A stretch of DNA of 7,022 nucleotides, from assembly GCA_016194625.1 (NCBI GenBank), contig JACQBB010000347.1, positions 1 through 7,022 on the forward strand, in the 5' to 3' direction. Source of the DNA: Elusimicrobiota bacterium. GTDB lineage: Bacteria > Elusimicrobiota > Elusimicrobia > UBA1565 > UBA9628. Numbering within the stretch: the stretch's first letter is position 1; every line of letters starts with the position of its first letter. Position numbers and translations under genes: made by a program. Positions 6,416-7,022 of the stretch are shown piece after piece. The notes beneath the pieces were generated by a model. It saw only the letters and a list, made by a program, of their open reading frames with translations, was not told where the DNA came from and made no database searches.

Positions 6416-6435
6416 ATGTCTAATATCTTAGACAT
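6416..6435. promoter_or_regulatory. Perfect inverted repeat, probable operator
   Basis: ATGTCTAA and TTAGACAT form perfect 8-base arms around the spacer TATC. The site is AT-rich in a GC-rich setting. It overlaps a -10-like TAATAT (6421-6426) and ends 12 nt before the start of a gene for a winged-helix protein. This is the arrangement of an operator bound by a dimeric regulator, most simply the product of the adjacent gene. A role as an RNA hairpin is less likely because the predicted transcript begins at its right edge. Confidence 0.65.
6421..6426 (+). promoter_or_regulatory. -10-like box TAATAT before the winged-helix gene
   Basis: TAATAT lies in the inverted repeat; a start at about 6433-6434 would follow. 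No convincing -35 is seen at 16-19 nt upstream, where the DNA is C-rich, so the promoter is weak or activator-dependent, or the hexamer is only part of the operator. Confidence 0.4.
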
Positions 6436-6451
6436 GAACGGAGGACTATGA
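6434..6451 (+). other. Five-codon mini reading frame overlapping the next ATG
   Basis: ATG AAC GGA GGA CTA TGA encodes Met-Asn-Gly-Gly-Leu, and its TGA overlaps the ATG at 6448 by 4 nt. Its ATG sits 7 nt after the TAATAT box, the same distance as for the proline dehydrogenase start. The GGAGGA inside it also serves as the ribosome site of the following gene. Translation is unproven and the frame could be a coincidence. Confidence 0.25.
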
Positions 6452-7022
6452 TCTACCAGCGGGGTCACTTGGCGCGGCCGCTCGACGCGGCCTTGTCGAA
6501 CGCGAGCCGGCTCGCCGTCCTGCGCGTGCTGTCCGGGGCGGGGGAGGTGGGCCGGTCGGGGCGCGCGACCGCGCGCCTGGCGGGCATCAACCACCAATCC
6601 GCGGCGTCCGCCCTGGACGCGCTCCACGCGCTGGGACTCGTGGCGCGGTATTCGTCCGGCCGCAGCGTGATGTGGCGCCTGGACCGCCGGCGCTGGCTGG
6701 TCCGGACCCTGCTCCTGCCCCTGCTGGACAAGGAGGCGGAGCACGCCGACGCCGTCGCCGCGACGGTGAAGGGCGCCCTGGACGGGCATTGCCGGGCCGT
6801 CCTGGTGGTCGGCAGCGCGGCGGCCGGGAAGCTCGCGCCGGGCAAGCCGCTCGAGCTCCTCGTCGTGGAGAAGGGCGGACGGCGCGGCGCAATCGAGGCC
6901 CTGCGCGCGCTGAAGGCCGCCCTGGCCGAGGAATGGGCGCTGGAACTCGACGCGCGCGTCGTCTCGGCCTCGGAAGCCATGAAGGCCGCGGCCCTCGACG
7001 ACGCCTGGCGGCTCCTGCCGGA
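6448..7022 (+). CDS. Winged-helix / degenerate nucleotidyltransferase-like fusion, 3' end outside the window
   Basis: The frame is open for 191 codons to the window end with no stop. Residues about 11-88 look like a winged helix-turn-helix: LSNASRLAVLRVLSG, then ATARLAGINHQSAASALDAL as the recognition region, ALGLVARYSS and a wing GRSVMWRLDR. A linker helix leads to RAVLVVGSAAAGKLAPGKPLELLVVEK (116-142), which lines up with the minimal nucleotidyltransferase pattern 'vLFGSrArGeatpdSDiDLLVv'. The Gly-Ser is kept, but the two metal-binding acids of the SDxD segment are replaced (KPLE), so catalysis is doubtful. The fold is that of wHTH-MNT proteins, whose roles are mostly unknown; a DNA-binding autoregulator is the simplest reading. 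GGAGG (6440-6444) lies only 3 nt before ATG 6448; TTG 6469 is a less likely start. About half its Arg codons are CGG, unlike the neighbouring genes. Confidence 0.72.
   Translation, partial: MIYQRGHLARPLDAALSNASRLAVLRVLSGAGEVGRSGRATARLAGINHQSAASALDALHALGLVARYSSGRSVMWRLDRRRWLVRTLLLPLLDKEAEHADAVAATVKGALDGHCRAVLVVGSAAAGKLAPGKPLELLVVEKGGRRGAIEALRALKAALAEEWALELDARVVSASEAMKAAALDDAWRLLP

Overview
This is a GC-rich (by eye close to 70%), gene-dense bacterial chromosomal window. Nine intact or partial protein genes on the + strand and one on the - strand fill almost all of it. No mobile element, CRISPR array, tRNA or rRNA was seen. FtsB/DivIC-like and Lgt proteins point to a bacterium with a divisome and lipoproteins. 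Both Lgt proteins carry the 'GCxxxGCC' form of the Lgt signature, which I associate with Gram-negative lineages outside the Gammaproteobacteria (deltaproteobacterial, acidobacterial or elusimicrobial groups). The phylum cannot be fixed from this window; an Elusimicrobiota-like genome is only a guess.

Region 1 (1-4037, + strand) is a compact run of six genes: the end of enolase, an FtsB/DivIC-like divisome protein, two tandem Lgt paralogues, an RluA-type pseudouridine synthase and a DUF423 (YgdD-like) membrane protein. Successive junctions are a 7-nt gap, a 4-nt overlap (GTGA), a 19-nt overlap, another 19-nt overlap and a 4-nt overlap (ATGA), so they are probably co-transcribed and translationally coupled. 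The promoter lies outside the window. The run mixes glycolysis, cell division, lipoprotein maturation and rRNA/tRNA modification, so it reads as a housekeeping transcription unit rather than one pathway.

Region 2 (4034-4423, - strand) is a small retropepsin-like (clan AA) aspartic protease gene. It converges on the DUF423 gene so tightly that the two TAG stop codons share the palindrome CTAG.

Region 3 (4424-4505) is an 82-nt divergent intergenic region with a promoter-like signal on each strand. Each -10 hexamer lies only 6-7 nt from the start codon, so both transcripts are predicted to be leaderless.

Region 4 (4506-6367, + strand) is a two-gene amino-acid catabolic operon joined by an ATGA overlap: a monofunctional proline dehydrogenase and an L-threonine 3-dehydrogenase.

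Region 5 (6368-7022) is an 80-nt gap followed by a gene cut by the window end. The gap holds a perfect 8-4-8 inverted repeat in an AT-rich island. The gene encodes a winged-helix DNA-binding domain fused to a nucleotidyltransferase-like domain that appears to have lost its metal-binding acids. A five-codon mini reading frame precedes it and overlaps its ATG. The repeat, the mini frame and the degenerate fusion protein make this the least ordinary part of the window.
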